The translations under genes and the position numbers were made by a program. From Wolinella succinogenes DSM 1740 (lineage in GTDB: Bacteria; Campylobacterota; Campylobacteria; Campylobacterales; Helicobacteraceae): DNA of 64,000 nucleotides. This document shows positions 47,617 to 56,244 of this stretch, in pieces; within the stretch, counting starts at the first letter, position 1, and every line of letters starts with the position of its first letter. The DNA lies in the NCBI RefSeq assembly GCF_000196135.1, contig NC_005090.1:1746001-1810000 (forward strand), read 5' to 3'. A model generated the notes under the pieces. It was not told the DNA's origin. It searched no databases and saw only the letters and a list, made by a program, of their open reading frames with translations.

Positions 47617-49281
47617 ATGATTACCGAAGAATCCATTGAACGACTCAAGCAGATGATCGACATCGCTGATGTGGTCGGCTCCTATCTAGAGCTCACCAAA
47701 AGCGGCGCAAGCTTCAAGGCTCTATGCCCTTTTCATGGCGAAAAAACCCCTAGTCTCATCATCCATCCGCAGAAGGGATTCTACCACTGTTTTGGATGTG
47801 GAGCCAGCGGTGATGCGATCAAGTTTGTCATGGAGTATGAGAAGCTCACCTACCCCGAAGCCATTGAGAAGATCGCTGGACTCTACAATGTCTCCCTCTC
47901 CTACACCGATGTCGCCTCCAATGCCCCTAAAAGCTCCCTCCTAGAGAAGCTCTCTAGCTTCTATCAAAAACGCCTAGAGAGCGAACCAAACGCTCTAGAG
48001 TATCTGAAAAGCCGAAGCGTACACACCAACATGATCGAGAGATTCGAAATTGGCTACGCTCCCGCCTCGTCGGAGACCTTGCGATTCTTAGAAGGGGGAT
48101 TCTTCTCTCAAAACGAAGCTCTAGAGCTGGGGGCGCTCGCCGAGGAGAATGGTCGGCTCTATGCCCGATTCATCGATCGACTCACTTTTCCCATCTATGC
48201 TCCTAACCGCAAATTGGTGGGCTTTGGCGGTCGAACCATGGGAAATCATCCCGCCAAATACATCAACTCCCCCCAAACCAAGCTCTTCAACAAATCCAAG
48301 CTCCTCTATGGCTATCCCCTCGCCAAAGAGGCGATTCTCAAAGAGGGCAAAATCATCGTCACTGAAGGCTATCTAGATGTGATTTTGCTCCATCAGGCGG
48401 GATTCTCCTATGCGGTGGCAACCCTTGGCACGGCTCTCACGCTTGATCATCTCCCCCTCCTCTCCAAGGGCGAACCCAAGATTCTCCTCTCCTATGATGG
48501 CGACAAAGCAGGAATCGCCGCTGCGCTCAAAGCCTCTCGCCTGCTCGCAAACCACGGGAAAGAGGGGGGAGTGGTGCTCTTTAGCGGGGGGCTTGATCCA
48601 GCGGATATGGTCGCCCAAAAGAGAATCGAGGAGCTCAATCGCCTCTTTTTACGCCCCACTCCTTTTGTCGAATTCGTGCTCCAAAAGAGTGTTGAATCGT
48701 ATGACCTCAGCTCACCCCTCCAAAAAGAGGCTGCGCTCAAGGAGTGCGGAGGGTTTTTGCGCACCCTCTCCCCCCTCCTCCAAGAGGAGTATAAGCCCCT
48801 TCTTGCTTCGTTGCTTAAGATTCCTGCTTCGCTCATTCGCACGGTCAAATCTCCTCGCCACCCCCTCGCACCCCCCAAAGAGGGAATCGGCGCAGGAGGC
48901 AGCGAGCTGGCAGAGGCGAGCCTTATTAAGACCATTTTGGAGCAGCCAAGGCTTTTGGAGTTTGTCTTGGAATATCTTGATAGCGAGGTCTTTGGCGTCC
49001 ATCAGGCGGAGTTTGAGCTTTTAAAGCTGGGAGAGTTTGAACACCCCAAACTCCTTCGAATCCTCCTTCAAGAGCGAATCCACCCCTTAGAAGAATCGGT
49101 GCTCAAGGAGCAATTGCGCCTCATGTTGCGCCACTTCTATAGCAAAAAACTCAAAGAGATCGCCGCCAACAAGAGCCTTGATTTCAAGATTCGCGCCTTT
49201 TGGCTTGGCAAAATCCGCGTCCACTTAGAAAAACTCGAAAAAGGAGGGTTGGTCCCTTATGAAAGCTTTGGCGCTCTTTAG
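47617..49281 (+). CDS. dnaG: DNA primase
   Basis: 554 residues. N-terminal CHC2 zinc finger (CPFHGEKTPS...HCFGCGASGD), TOPRIM catalytic core with EGYLDVILLHQ, and a C-terminal helicase-interaction domain (from about 440). Synthesises primers at the fork. The end overlaps the PP-loop gene by 23 bases. Confidence 0.97.
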   Translation: MITEESIERLKQMIDIADVVGSYLELTKSGASFKALCPFHGEKTPSLIIHPQKGFYHCFGCGASGDAIKFVMEYEKLTYPEAIEKIAGLYNVSLSYTDVASNAPKSSLLEKLSSFYQKRLESEPNALEYLKSRSVHTNMIERFEIGYAPASSETLRFLEGGFFSQNEALELGALAEENGRLYARFIDRLTFPIYAPNRKLVGFGGRTMGNHPAKYINSPQTKLFNKSKLLYGYPLAKEAILKEGKIIVTEGYLDVILLHQAGFSYAVATLGTALTLDHLPLLSKGEPKILLSYDGDKAGIAAALKASRLLANHGKEGGVVLFSGGLDPADMVAQKRIEELNRLFLRPTPFVEFVLQKSVESYDLSSPLQKEAALKECGGFLRTLSPLLQEEYKPLLASLLKIPASLIRTVKSPRHPLAPPKEGIGAGGSELAEASLIKTILEQPRLLEFVLEYLDSEVFGVHQAEFELLKLGEFEHPKLLRILLQERIHPLEESVLKEQLRLMLRHFYSKKLKEIAANKSLDFKIRAFWLGKIRVHLEKLEKGGLVPYESFGAL

Positions 49282-50260
49282 CGGCGGTTTGGATAGTCTT
49301 TTGAGCATGAAGCTCATCCAAGAGATGGGAATTGAGGTGGTGGCACTCCACTTCAACATCGGCTTTGGCGCCAATCGCGACAAGCTCGAATACCTCCAAA
49401 ACGCCACTGCACAGATTGGCGTAGAGCTTAGAGTGCTGGACATCCAAGAGCAGTTCTTCAATGAAGTGCTTTTTAATCCCGTGCATGGTTATGGCAAATA
49501 CTTCAATCCCTGTATCGACTGTCACGCCAATATGTTTCGCCATGCCCTAAGACTCCTGGAGGGCGAGGGGGCGAGCTTTATTATCAGCGGCGAGGTGATT
49601 GGCCAGCGCCCCAAAAGCCAGCGCCGCGAGGCTCTCCACCAAGTGGAAAATCTCACTCAAACCAAAGGGCTCATCCTCCGTCCCCTCTCCGCCAAGCTTC
49701 TTCCACCCACCCTTGCAGAGGAGAGGGGATGGGTGGATCGCGAAAAACTCCTTGATATTCACGGGCGAGGCAGGGATCGCCAGCTAGCGATGGCCAAAAG
49801 CTACGGGTGGGTCTATTTTGAGAAGCCCGGAGGTGGATGCCTGCTCACCGATAGCCATGTCGCCCTCAAACTCAAAGATATCACCCAAAGACGAAAACCC
49901 GTGATGGAGGATATTGCTTTAGTCAAAAATGGGCGCTATCTCATCCTGCCCGAGGGAGCCAGACTGGTGATCTCACGAAACCAAGAGGAGAATCGCAAGC
50001 TAGAACGCCCCCATCCCCTCATGGATTTCATCCATCCCAAAGATTGGGTGGGGCCCATCGCGCTTCTGGACAAAGAGGCCAGCCTCCCTGATAGAGCGCT
50101 AGCGGGGTCGCTCACGCTCGCTTATGGGAAACATGAGCCTAACCAAGAGTATGAGGTGATGATCGGAAAAGAGAGGCTCACCCTCCGCCCCTTCCCCTCC
50201 AAGTCCGAGGCACAGAGATTCATCTTAGGAATTGCCCAAGATCTCCCTAAAAACCCCTGA
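49259..50260 (+). CDS. PP-loop ATPase related to MnmA/ThiI tRNA-thiolation enzymes
   Basis: 333 residues. PP-loop SGGLDSLLS near residue 8-16, then NPCIDCHANMFRHAL, which matches the Cys-bearing segment of MnmA-type 2-thiouridylases, and PGGGCLLTD holding a third Cys. The C-terminal half is distinct. Likely a sulfur transfer or nucleotide-modifying enzyme acting on tRNA. It overlaps dnaG by 23 bases and is paired with it in H. pylori (gene after dnaG). A true MnmA would be longer and differently arranged, so substrate is unknown. Confidence 0.72.
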   Translation: MKALALFSGGLDSLLSMKLIQEMGIEVVALHFNIGFGANRDKLEYLQNATAQIGVELRVLDIQEQFFNEVLFNPVHGYGKYFNPCIDCHANMFRHALRLLEGEGASFIISGEVIGQRPKSQRREALHQVENLTQTKGLILRPLSAKLLPPTLAEERGWVDREKLLDIHGRGRDRQLAMAKSYGWVYFEKPGGGCLLTDSHVALKLKDITQRRKPVMEDIALVKNGRYLILPEGARLVISRNQEENRKLERPHPLMDFIHPKDWVGPIALLDKEASLPDRALAGSLTLAYGKHEPNQEYEVMIGKERLTLRPFPSKSEAQRFILGIAQDLPKNP

Positions 50261-50325
50261 TTTTGGGATAAAAGCGAAAACTTGGGGGCCTTTGGGGGCT
50301 TCTTAGGGTTTTGTCTCTTTTGTCC

Positions 50326-50352
50326 TAAACCCTCCTTTAAATCCGCCGATAG
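50326..50352 (+). promoter_or_regulatory. Sigma-28 (FliA) promoter
   Basis: TAAA at 50326-50329, a 15-base spacer, and GCCGATAG at 50345-50352, versus consensus TAAA-N15-GCCGATAA. Seven of eight -10 bases match. The start codon is 38 bases downstream, with AAGGA between them. Confidence 0.75.
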
Positions 50353-50389
50353 TAGTTTCGTTTAACCACCACAAAAATAAGGAAAAACT

Positions 50390-51727
50390 ATGGAGAGTTT
50401 GAACGCAGTGCAGACCTCCGCTTGGTCTACCCTCCAAGCGATGCTGCAAAAGCCCGTGCAAGGACGCACCCCTACTAGCCCCGAGTCACCCGCCCCTTCA
50501 CCCAAAGCCACCCAGAGCGCCACCAGCACCTCTAAAGTCGAGCAGGGAGGCACCCTCAATGTCGAAAAGACGATTCTTAGCGCCGTTTTGGGTCGAATCT
50601 CTCAGGTGAGAGATGAGATTTTAAAAGAGTTTGATTCTCTCTTTAAAGCCCCCACTCAAGGCACCTCGCAAAGCTCCTCTTTTGAGGCAACCCTAAGCAC
50701 TTCACAGAGCTCTTACCGAGGTCTCTCCCTCACCCAAGGCGAGGATGGCGCCACCCTCTCTTTAGCCTCCATAGAGAATCGCTCCCTCTCCTTTTCGCTC
50801 TCAGGCGTCCTCAAAGATGGCAACAAAGAGGTCTCGGTGAATATCGAGGTGACCCTCCAGGAGAGCTTCATCCAAACCCTGCAACTCAACCAAAACACCT
50901 CCACCCGACCCGATTCCATCGGAGTAGCCCCCTCAGAGAAGGTCAAGATGATTGATCCTTTGGTGATTGACTATCTTGGAGTGGGCACGGAGCTCTCAGA
51001 CAAGAGTTTCTCTTTTGATCTTGATTCGGATGGCACTCCTGATCAGATCTCCACGCTCAAGCGAGGTTCGGGATTCTTGGCCTTGGATAAGAACAACGAT
51101 GGAGTGATCAACGATGGCAACGAGCTCTTTGGCACTCAAAGTGGTGATGGATTCGCCGATTTGGCGCTTTATGACCTCAATGGAGATGGCAAGATCGACA
51201 AAAACGACCCCATCTACGCCAGCCTTCGTATCTGGACACCCAAAGAGGATGGCACCTCCAGGCTAATGGGTCTGGGAGAAGCAGGGATTGGCGCGATCTA
51301 TCTAAACGCTAAAGAGAGCAAAAAATTGATGCAAGGAAGTTCTGGCAATATCCTTGGTATCCAGCGAAAAAGTGCTGGATTTGAGCGGCTAGATGGCACA
51401 GAGGGCGAGATTCACCATATCGACTTTGCCAAGCTAAGCGCCACCCAAGCCAACCAAAATCAAGCCCTCAAAAATCATAATCTCTCCACCTACGCCCACT
51501 CCATTCCTCTTGGGCAAAGCGTAAACACAGAAGAGGAAGAGAAGGAGATTTTTTCACTACAACTAGCTGAGCTTTGGCTCTCGCTTGATCGAAGCTTCTC
51601 CTCAAGCAAAGAGCTCTCCGCCTATAATCTCCTCAATGAGACGATATTCAAAGGCCAGCTCCTTGAAATGAGCGAGGCCAATTTCATCCAAGGCTCGCTC
51701 ACTCGCGCCCAAAGCCTACTTCGCTAG
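50390..51727 (+). CDS. Probable flagellar-regulon protein with EF-hand-like Ca-binding loops
   Basis: 445 residues, acidic, no signal peptide or membrane helix. Residues 22-50 are Ser/Thr/Pro-rich, a coiled-coil-like segment is near 55-85, then a beta-rich part. Three EF-hand/dockerin-like loops follow: D210-L-D212-S-D214-G, D233-KNND237-G, and D262-LNGDGKID270, within a pattern (LDKNNDGVINDGNELFG) seen in secreted bacterial repeat proteins. The C-terminal 120 residues are helical. A strong sigma-28 promoter precedes it. Export by the flagellar type III apparatus is possible but unproven. Confidence 0.7.
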   Translation: MESLNAVQTSAWSTLQAMLQKPVQGRTPTSPESPAPSPKATQSATSTSKVEQGGTLNVEKTILSAVLGRISQVRDEILKEFDSLFKAPTQGTSQSSSFEATLSTSQSSYRGLSLTQGEDGATLSLASIENRSLSFSLSGVLKDGNKEVSVNIEVTLQESFIQTLQLNQNTSTRPDSIGVAPSEKVKMIDPLVIDYLGVGTELSDKSFSFDLDSDGTPDQISTLKRGSGFLALDKNNDGVINDGNELFGTQSGDGFADLALYDLNGDGKIDKNDPIYASLRIWTPKEDGTSRLMGLGEAGIGAIYLNAKESKKLMQGSSGNILGIQRKSAGFERLDGTEGEIHHIDFAKLSATQANQNQALKNHNLSTYAHSIPLGQSVNTEEEEKEIFSLQLAELWLSLDRSFSSSKELSAYNLLNETIFKGQLLEMSEANFIQGSLTRAQSLLR

Positions 51728-51740
51728 ATTCTCTTGAGGG

Positions 51741-51760
51741 CTCTTTTAAGAGTGCTTTTT
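51741..51760 (+). terminator. Possible terminator after the sigma-28 gene
   Basis: CTCTT/AAGAG stem (51741-51745 and 51748-51752) followed by TGCTTTTT. The loop is tight, so only four base pairs form comfortably. It lies inside the convergent deacetylase gene. Confidence 0.35.
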
Positions 51761-52525
51761 CTTGGCGTACCACGCGCCAAGAAGAGGCCTTGAGAAGAAA
51801 AAGAGATTCTTCGCTAGCCAAAATGCCCCCTTCTTCGCGGCGATTCGCTTGATCGCATCCGTCTTGTTATCAGGGAGATTCACCCCGCGCTCCGTGGTGT
51901 AGAGGATCTCATAACCCATCGCTTTGGCGGTACGAATGAGCCCTTGGGTGTATTTACCCCTAGGCCAGCAGAGATGGTGGCTCTCTATTCCAAGCCGCTC
52001 TTTGAGGAGATTCTTGGAAATTTCAAAATCCTCATGCCACTCCACGTCAGGAAAGTAGTTGTCGCGATGCGTGTGTGTGTGGGAGTGAATATCAAAAACA
52101 TCACTCATCTGTTTGAGCTCCTCCCAGTTGAGCATCACCCCTCTAGGATTGGTTGAGATAGCCTCTTTGCACTCATTGTGAGAAAGAGCAGCGAACTCCG
52201 CCTCCACGCGGCTCGCCTCCTCCACCCACTCCGTGACCACAAAAAGGGTGGCGCGCAATCCATACTTCTTCAAAATCGCATAGGCATAGACATAGTTATC
52301 CCGCCATCCATCATCAAACGTGATCAAGACTGAGCGCTTGGGCGGTTCATAATTCCCCCGCTTGAAAGCCAGAAACTCTTCTGAGGTGAGCGTTTTGTAG
52401 CCCTTCTTGGCAAGATAGGCCATCTGTGCCTCAAACTCTTTCGTGCTAGAGGTGATAAAACCACCCTCTGGCAACACATGATGATACATAATCACTGGCA
52501 CACTTCTCACACTAATCCTTTGCAT
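51746..52525 (-). CDS. Polysaccharide deacetylase
   Basis: 259 residues, NodB-type carbohydrate esterase. MYHHV near the start, SVLITFDDGWRDN (metal-binding Asp pair) and HSHTHTHRDN with metal-binding His; C-terminal catalytic stretch CWPRGKY. No obvious signal peptide. It follows three LPS glycosyltransferase genes and overlaps the upstream one by 19 bases, so a role in LPS or envelope sugar modification is inferred. Confidence 0.85.
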   Translation of the reverse strand: MQRISVRSVPVIMYHHVLPEGGFITSSTKEFEAQMAYLAKKGYKTLTSEEFLAFKRGNYEPPKRSVLITFDDGWRDNYVYAYAILKKYGLRATLFVVTEWVEEASRVEAEFAALSHNECKEAISTNPRGVMLNWEELKQMSDVFDIHSHTHTHRDNYFPDVEWHEDFEISKNLLKERLGIESHHLCWPRGKYTQGLIRTAKAMGYEILYTTERGVNLPDNKTDAIKRIAAKKGAFWLAKNLFFFSRPLLGAWYAKKKHS

Positions 52526-53616
52526 AACCCCTCTAAAGCCCGATTGTTGGGCTTTGAGGAGTGGATAAAATCACTAACGACACTCCAAGCACTCTCTAGA
52601 GGAATCTCTAAAAGACACTCACTCCGCTTGCTCCCCCCACAGCCATCTTGACCGCAAGGAACACACTCTCTAGAATCTTGATAGACTCGATGTTTTCCCA
52701 TGGTTTGTATCCCAGAGCGGCGCTGATACCCGCTCTCTAGGCACTCATTATCCCAGGGCCCCCAATGAAACGCCCCGCTAGGGCCAAAAAAGGCAAGGGT
52801 GGGCGTCCCATTGGCCGCGCTTAAGTGCATGATGGCCGTATCCACTCCAATAAAGAATCGAGCCTTTTGGTTGAGGGCAGCGATCTTGGGCAGAGAGAGT
52901 CCTCCAAGAATAAGCAAAGGCTCGCTATGGGCGAATGAGGCAATTCTTTCACATCGCCTCTTCTCCTCCTCATCATCGCTACAGGTGATCACCGATCTCA
53001 ATCCCCGCTCGTTCCAAAGCCGATCGATGATCTGCGCCACCAAAGAGTCATCCAAGCATTTAAAAAGCCAGCGACTCACGGGGTGGATATGGACAAACTC
53101 ACTCGGAAGCTCTGGCAATCCCTCCTCTTGAAGGGCTCCTAGGCTCACCCTCTTGCTTTTAATCTCCACCCCTAGCACCCTAAGCGCCTCCAAATTGGAA
53201 TCGACCGTGTGCTTCATCCCTTGCTTGGGGATGTAGTCATGATAGATTCGCTTCACCCAGCCCTTTTTGGGTTCAAAGCCAACCCTTCTCTTCGCTCCAC
53301 TTAAAAGGGCCAAAAAAGCACTCCGCTCCCCCTCTGTCAAAGAGATGACTATATCATATCGATGCGCCCTGATCTCTCGAACCAAAGCCACCTCCGCCCG
53401 AATCCTCCCCCACAAACCAAGAGAGGCAAGAGCCGCTCTTGGGTAGAGATGATAAAAAGAGAGGAGAGGATGGTCTTGGATGATTCCCTCGCATCCTTGG
53501 TTGATCAGCACTCCAATCTCACAATCCTCTCCATAGTGCGCCTTGAGATTCTCAAAAAGCGGCGTGATAAGCAGGACATCTCCGATATGACGAAGCTTGG
53601 TGAGCAAGATTCTCAT
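52507..53616 (-). CDS. Glycosyltransferase family 9 (RfaQ-type heptosyltransferase)
   Basis: 369 residues. RILLTKLRHIGDVLLITPLF at the N terminus, DVIGVDTAIMHLSA-type nucleotide-binding region, and a Cys-rich end (CVPCGQDGCGGS) typical of the RfaQ branch. Adds heptose to the LPS inner core. Overlaps the glycosyltransferase 2 gene by 4 bases. RfaQ versus another heptosyltransferase cannot be decided. Confidence 0.82.
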   Translation of the reverse strand: MRILLTKLRHIGDVLLITPLFENLKAHYGEDCEIGVLINQGCEGIIQDHPLLSFYHLYPRAALASLGLWGRIRAEVALVREIRAHRYDIVISLTEGERSAFLALLSGAKRRVGFEPKKGWVKRIYHDYIPKQGMKHTVDSNLEALRVLGVEIKSKRVSLGALQEEGLPELPSEFVHIHPVSRWLFKCLDDSLVAQIIDRLWNERGLRSVITCSDDEEEKRRCERIASFAHSEPLLILGGLSLPKIAALNQKARFFIGVDTAIMHLSAANGTPTLAFFGPSGAFHWGPWDNECLESGYQRRSGIQTMGKHRVYQDSRECVPCGQDGCGGSKRSECLLEIPLESAWSVVSDFIHSSKPNNRALEGLCKGLV

Positions 53617-54365
53617 ACGCGATTAGCCTCATAGAGTTTGATATATTTCCAAAAGACGCTCTGCGCATTGTAAGCAGAGATGAGAAACCCTGCATACCCA
53701 TCAAGGAATCCCCTCTTTAAAAGATAGCTCCTCGTAAAACTCCAAAGCGAATGTCCTAGTGCCTTGAGAGGCGAGGAGGATTGGCGAGCTTTGTGCTGTT
53801 TGGCATAGAGGTCAGAGTAGGATTGAATCTTTTGGAGAAAGTCTCGCGCCCCCGCAAAAGGATGGTGAGAGATGTGGCCATGAAGCTTCACCTCTTCTAA
53901 CCTCCCCCCCTCTAGCTTCACCACCTTCTCGTGCACCTCGCTTTCATCAAAGTCGGCCACCCTTTTGTGATAAACCCCAAGGAATCGATCCTCTCCCCAT
54001 CCACATCCACGAATTCGCCTCCCCTGATAGTGGTTGTGCACATCATAGGAGTAGCCTTTTTGCGGATCCAAAGGCGTGCTCAAAAGCTCATCGACAAGCT
54101 CTTTAGAGGCGATTTCATCACTATCAATGGAGAGAATCCAATCATTTCTCGCTAGCTTAGCCCCCAGTCTTTTCATCGGACCAAAGCCTATAAAAGGATG
54201 GAAATGGAGCGAAACATTAGAAAAAGAGCGGGCGATCTCTAGCGTCCTATCCACCGAGCCATTATCCAGCACCACCACCTCATCCAGTCGCTCTAGCGCT
54301 TTAAGCACGCTTTCTAAAAGTCGCTCCGAATCTTTGACAAGAATCACGGCCGAAATCTTATTCAT
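53613..54365 (-). CDS. Glycosyltransferase family 2 (WaaE-like)
   Basis: 250 residues. ISAVILVKDSERLLESVLKA, VVLDNGSVDRT and the DSDE metal site (ILSIDSDEI) define a GT-A transferase; similarity to the LPS core glucosyltransferase WaaE. ATG 54363-54365 (MNKISAVILV) overlaps the htrB-like stop by 8 bases; I reject the longer frame to 54422. Confidence 0.85.
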   Translation of the reverse strand: MNKISAVILVKDSERLLESVLKALERLDEVVVLDNGSVDRTLEIARSFSNVSLHFHPFIGFGPMKRLGAKLARNDWILSIDSDEIASKELVDELLSTPLDPQKGYSYDVHNHYQGRRIRGCGWGEDRFLGVYHKRVADFDESEVHEKVVKLEGGRLEEVKLHGHISHHPFAGARDFLQKIQSYSDLYAKQHKARQSSSPLKALGHSLWSFTRSYLLKRGFLDGYAGFLISAYNAQSVFWKYIKLYEANRV

Positions 54366-55260
54366 GGCGATAGATCTCCTCATATTGATTCTTGAAGCGC
54401 CGATGAAACCAGAACCAATCATCAGGCTTCTCGCGGATAATTTTCTCAGTAGCCTGAGCTTGGCGTTGGGTGGCCTCTAGAATATCTCGCTCCATATCCT
54501 CGCTCCTCTCCACTAAAAAGGGCTCGTCAAAACAGATGGTGTGACGCGTGTAATCTCCGCTGCTCTTCACAAACGCTGGCAAGATATACGCCCCAAATCG
54601 CCGCGCCAAAATTGAGGCCGAAGGGGTGTGGCGCACGCGCTTGCCAAAGAAATCAACCAAGATTCCCTCTTGATCGCTCGTATTTTGATCGACTACGATT
54701 CCTAGATTCTTCCCTGCTTTGAGCGCACGCACCAGCTCCCTCATGGCGCCATTTTTATTCACCAGCGTGATTCCAAAGCGCTCTCTAGTCTTAAAGATCA
54801 TCTCATCAATCACCGCATCATCAAAGAGTCTCCCCACGATTGCAAGTGGGAGATAGCGCAGACCAATAAAAAGTGAAGCGAGCTCCCAGCTCCCATAATG
54901 AGCCGTGACAATAATCACGGGTCGCCCCTCTTGGAGCACTCTTTGAATCGGCTCTTCACTCTCCACTTCAAGGCTAGAGAGAAGCTCCTCTTGGCTCATC
55001 ACTCCTAGGCGCAGAAAATCAAAAACATTATAGACGAGGCTCACATAGCAGCGCTTGATGATTCGCTCCTTCTCCTCTTGACTTAGGCTCTCTCCATAAG
55101 CAAAATTGAGATTGGCCATGGCATCCTTGCCGCGCTTGTTGTCCAGCCTCGCCAAGAGCGCGCCTATGGCTTTGGCCAACCCCAAAAGCACCTTTGGCGG
55201 GAGAAGGTGAAAGAGGCGTGAGGCGAGGAAGAAAAGCCTCTTTAACATCCAATCCCTCAT
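54358..55260 (-). CDS. htrB: Lipid A acyltransferase (HtrB/LpxL family)
   Basis: 300 residues. HYGSWE (residues near 119) is the HX4D/E catalytic motif of lysophospholipid acyltransferases, and a single N-terminal hydrophobic helix anchors it. It transfers a late acyl chain onto the Kdo-lipid A precursor. Overlaps waaC by 4 bases. Confidence 0.9.
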   Translation of the reverse strand: MRDWMLKRLFFLASRLFHLLPPKVLLGLAKAIGALLARLDNKRGKDAMANLNFAYGESLSQEEKERIIKRCYVSLVYNVFDFLRLGVMSQEELLSSLEVESEEPIQRVLQEGRPVIIVTAHYGSWELASLFIGLRYLPLAIVGRLFDDAVIDEMIFKTRERFGITLVNKNGAMRELVRALKAGKNLGIVVDQNTSDQEGILVDFFGKRVRHTPSASILARRFGAYILPAFVKSSGDYTRHTICFDEPFLVERSEDMERDILEATQRQAQATEKIIREKPDDWFWFHRRFKNQYEEIYRHE

Positions 55261-56240
55261 AAAACCTCCTCGATTCTCTCTCTCACCTCTAAAGGGGATA
55301 TCTTCGCGATGGAGAAGTCTCCCTTGTCATAATCGCTCGCCCCCTCGGCTCGAAGGGCTCGATTCCGCTCCCCCTCTAGGGCGAATCGCTCCAAGGGAGT
55401 GTTGCCAAAGAGCGTCACCGAGGCTCTCTCCATCGCCCAAGCCAGATGAGTGACCCCCGTATCGCCTCCCACCACTCCATCCATAAGGCTCACCAGTGCC
55501 TTCACCTCATCCAAATTAAGCTTAGGCAACAAGATCGCATCAGAGTGATTGCAGGCGATAAACTCCGCACTCAAAGGGTCATTATGCCACAAAAGATAGA
55601 CCTCCTCAGGGCATAGCCTTGCAAGCTCCAAGAATCGCTCTTTGGGGTAGATTTTGTTGCTCTTAGAGGCCTCCAAGACCAAAAGAATCTTCTTTTTTGG
55701 GCTCACCTTTAATAGCACACGCACACGCTCTAACGCCTCTTTAGAGTATCCAAAAGCCTCTTTGAGGCGCAGAGGCTTGGAGATAGAAATGCCCAAAGAT
55801 TCGCCCAGTAGTTTGGCGTTGCGCTTTAGGATGTGCTCCTTGTAGGAGATGTTCACTCCATGGTGATAAAAGAGCGCCCCCAAGCCCTCTTTGGCCGAAG
55901 CGCGATCAAATCCCCATCGCTCTTTGGCTGGAATAAGTGAGGCAATCAAGGCGGATTTGAGCAGCCCTTGCGCATCGATCACTCTATCAAAGCGCTCCAA
56001 GCGCCCTAGAGCTCTAGCCATCTCAAGGAGCGAGCGAACATCTCGGCTCTTCCATGCCCGCTTCAGGGGGAGCGGATAGAGCGTATCAATCCAAGGAGAA
56101 TTCTCAAGCAAGGGGGCAAAAGCCTCATCCACCACCCAAGTGATAGAGAGCTCGGGCAGAAGCTCTTTTAAAAGCGGGAGAAAAACCCCTAGATGGATGA
56201 GATCACCCATCGCGGAAAGTTTGACGATTGCAATTTTCAC
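55257..56240 (-). CDS. waaC: LPS heptosyltransferase I
   Basis: 327 residues, GT9 family. VKLSAMGDLIHLGVFLPLL, DAQGLLKSAL and GVVGGDTGVTHLAWAM are typical of WaaC, which adds the first heptose to Kdo. GTG start 56238-56240, 4 bases after ppx. Same gene order as H. pylori. Confidence 0.93.
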   Translation of the reverse strand: MKIAIVKLSAMGDLIHLGVFLPLLKELLPELSITWVVDEAFAPLLENSPWIDTLYPLPLKRAWKSRDVRSLLEMARALGRLERFDRVIDAQGLLKSALIASLIPAKERWGFDRASAKEGLGALFYHHGVNISYKEHILKRNAKLLGESLGISISKPLRLKEAFGYSKEALERVRVLLKVSPKKKILLVLEASKSNKIYPKERFLELARLCPEEVYLLWHNDPLSAEFIACNHSDAILLPKLNLDEVKALVSLMDGVVGGDTGVTHLAWAMERASVTLFGNTPLERFALEGERNRALRAEGASDYDKGDFSIAKISPLEVRERIEEVL

Positions 56241-56244
56241 GGGA

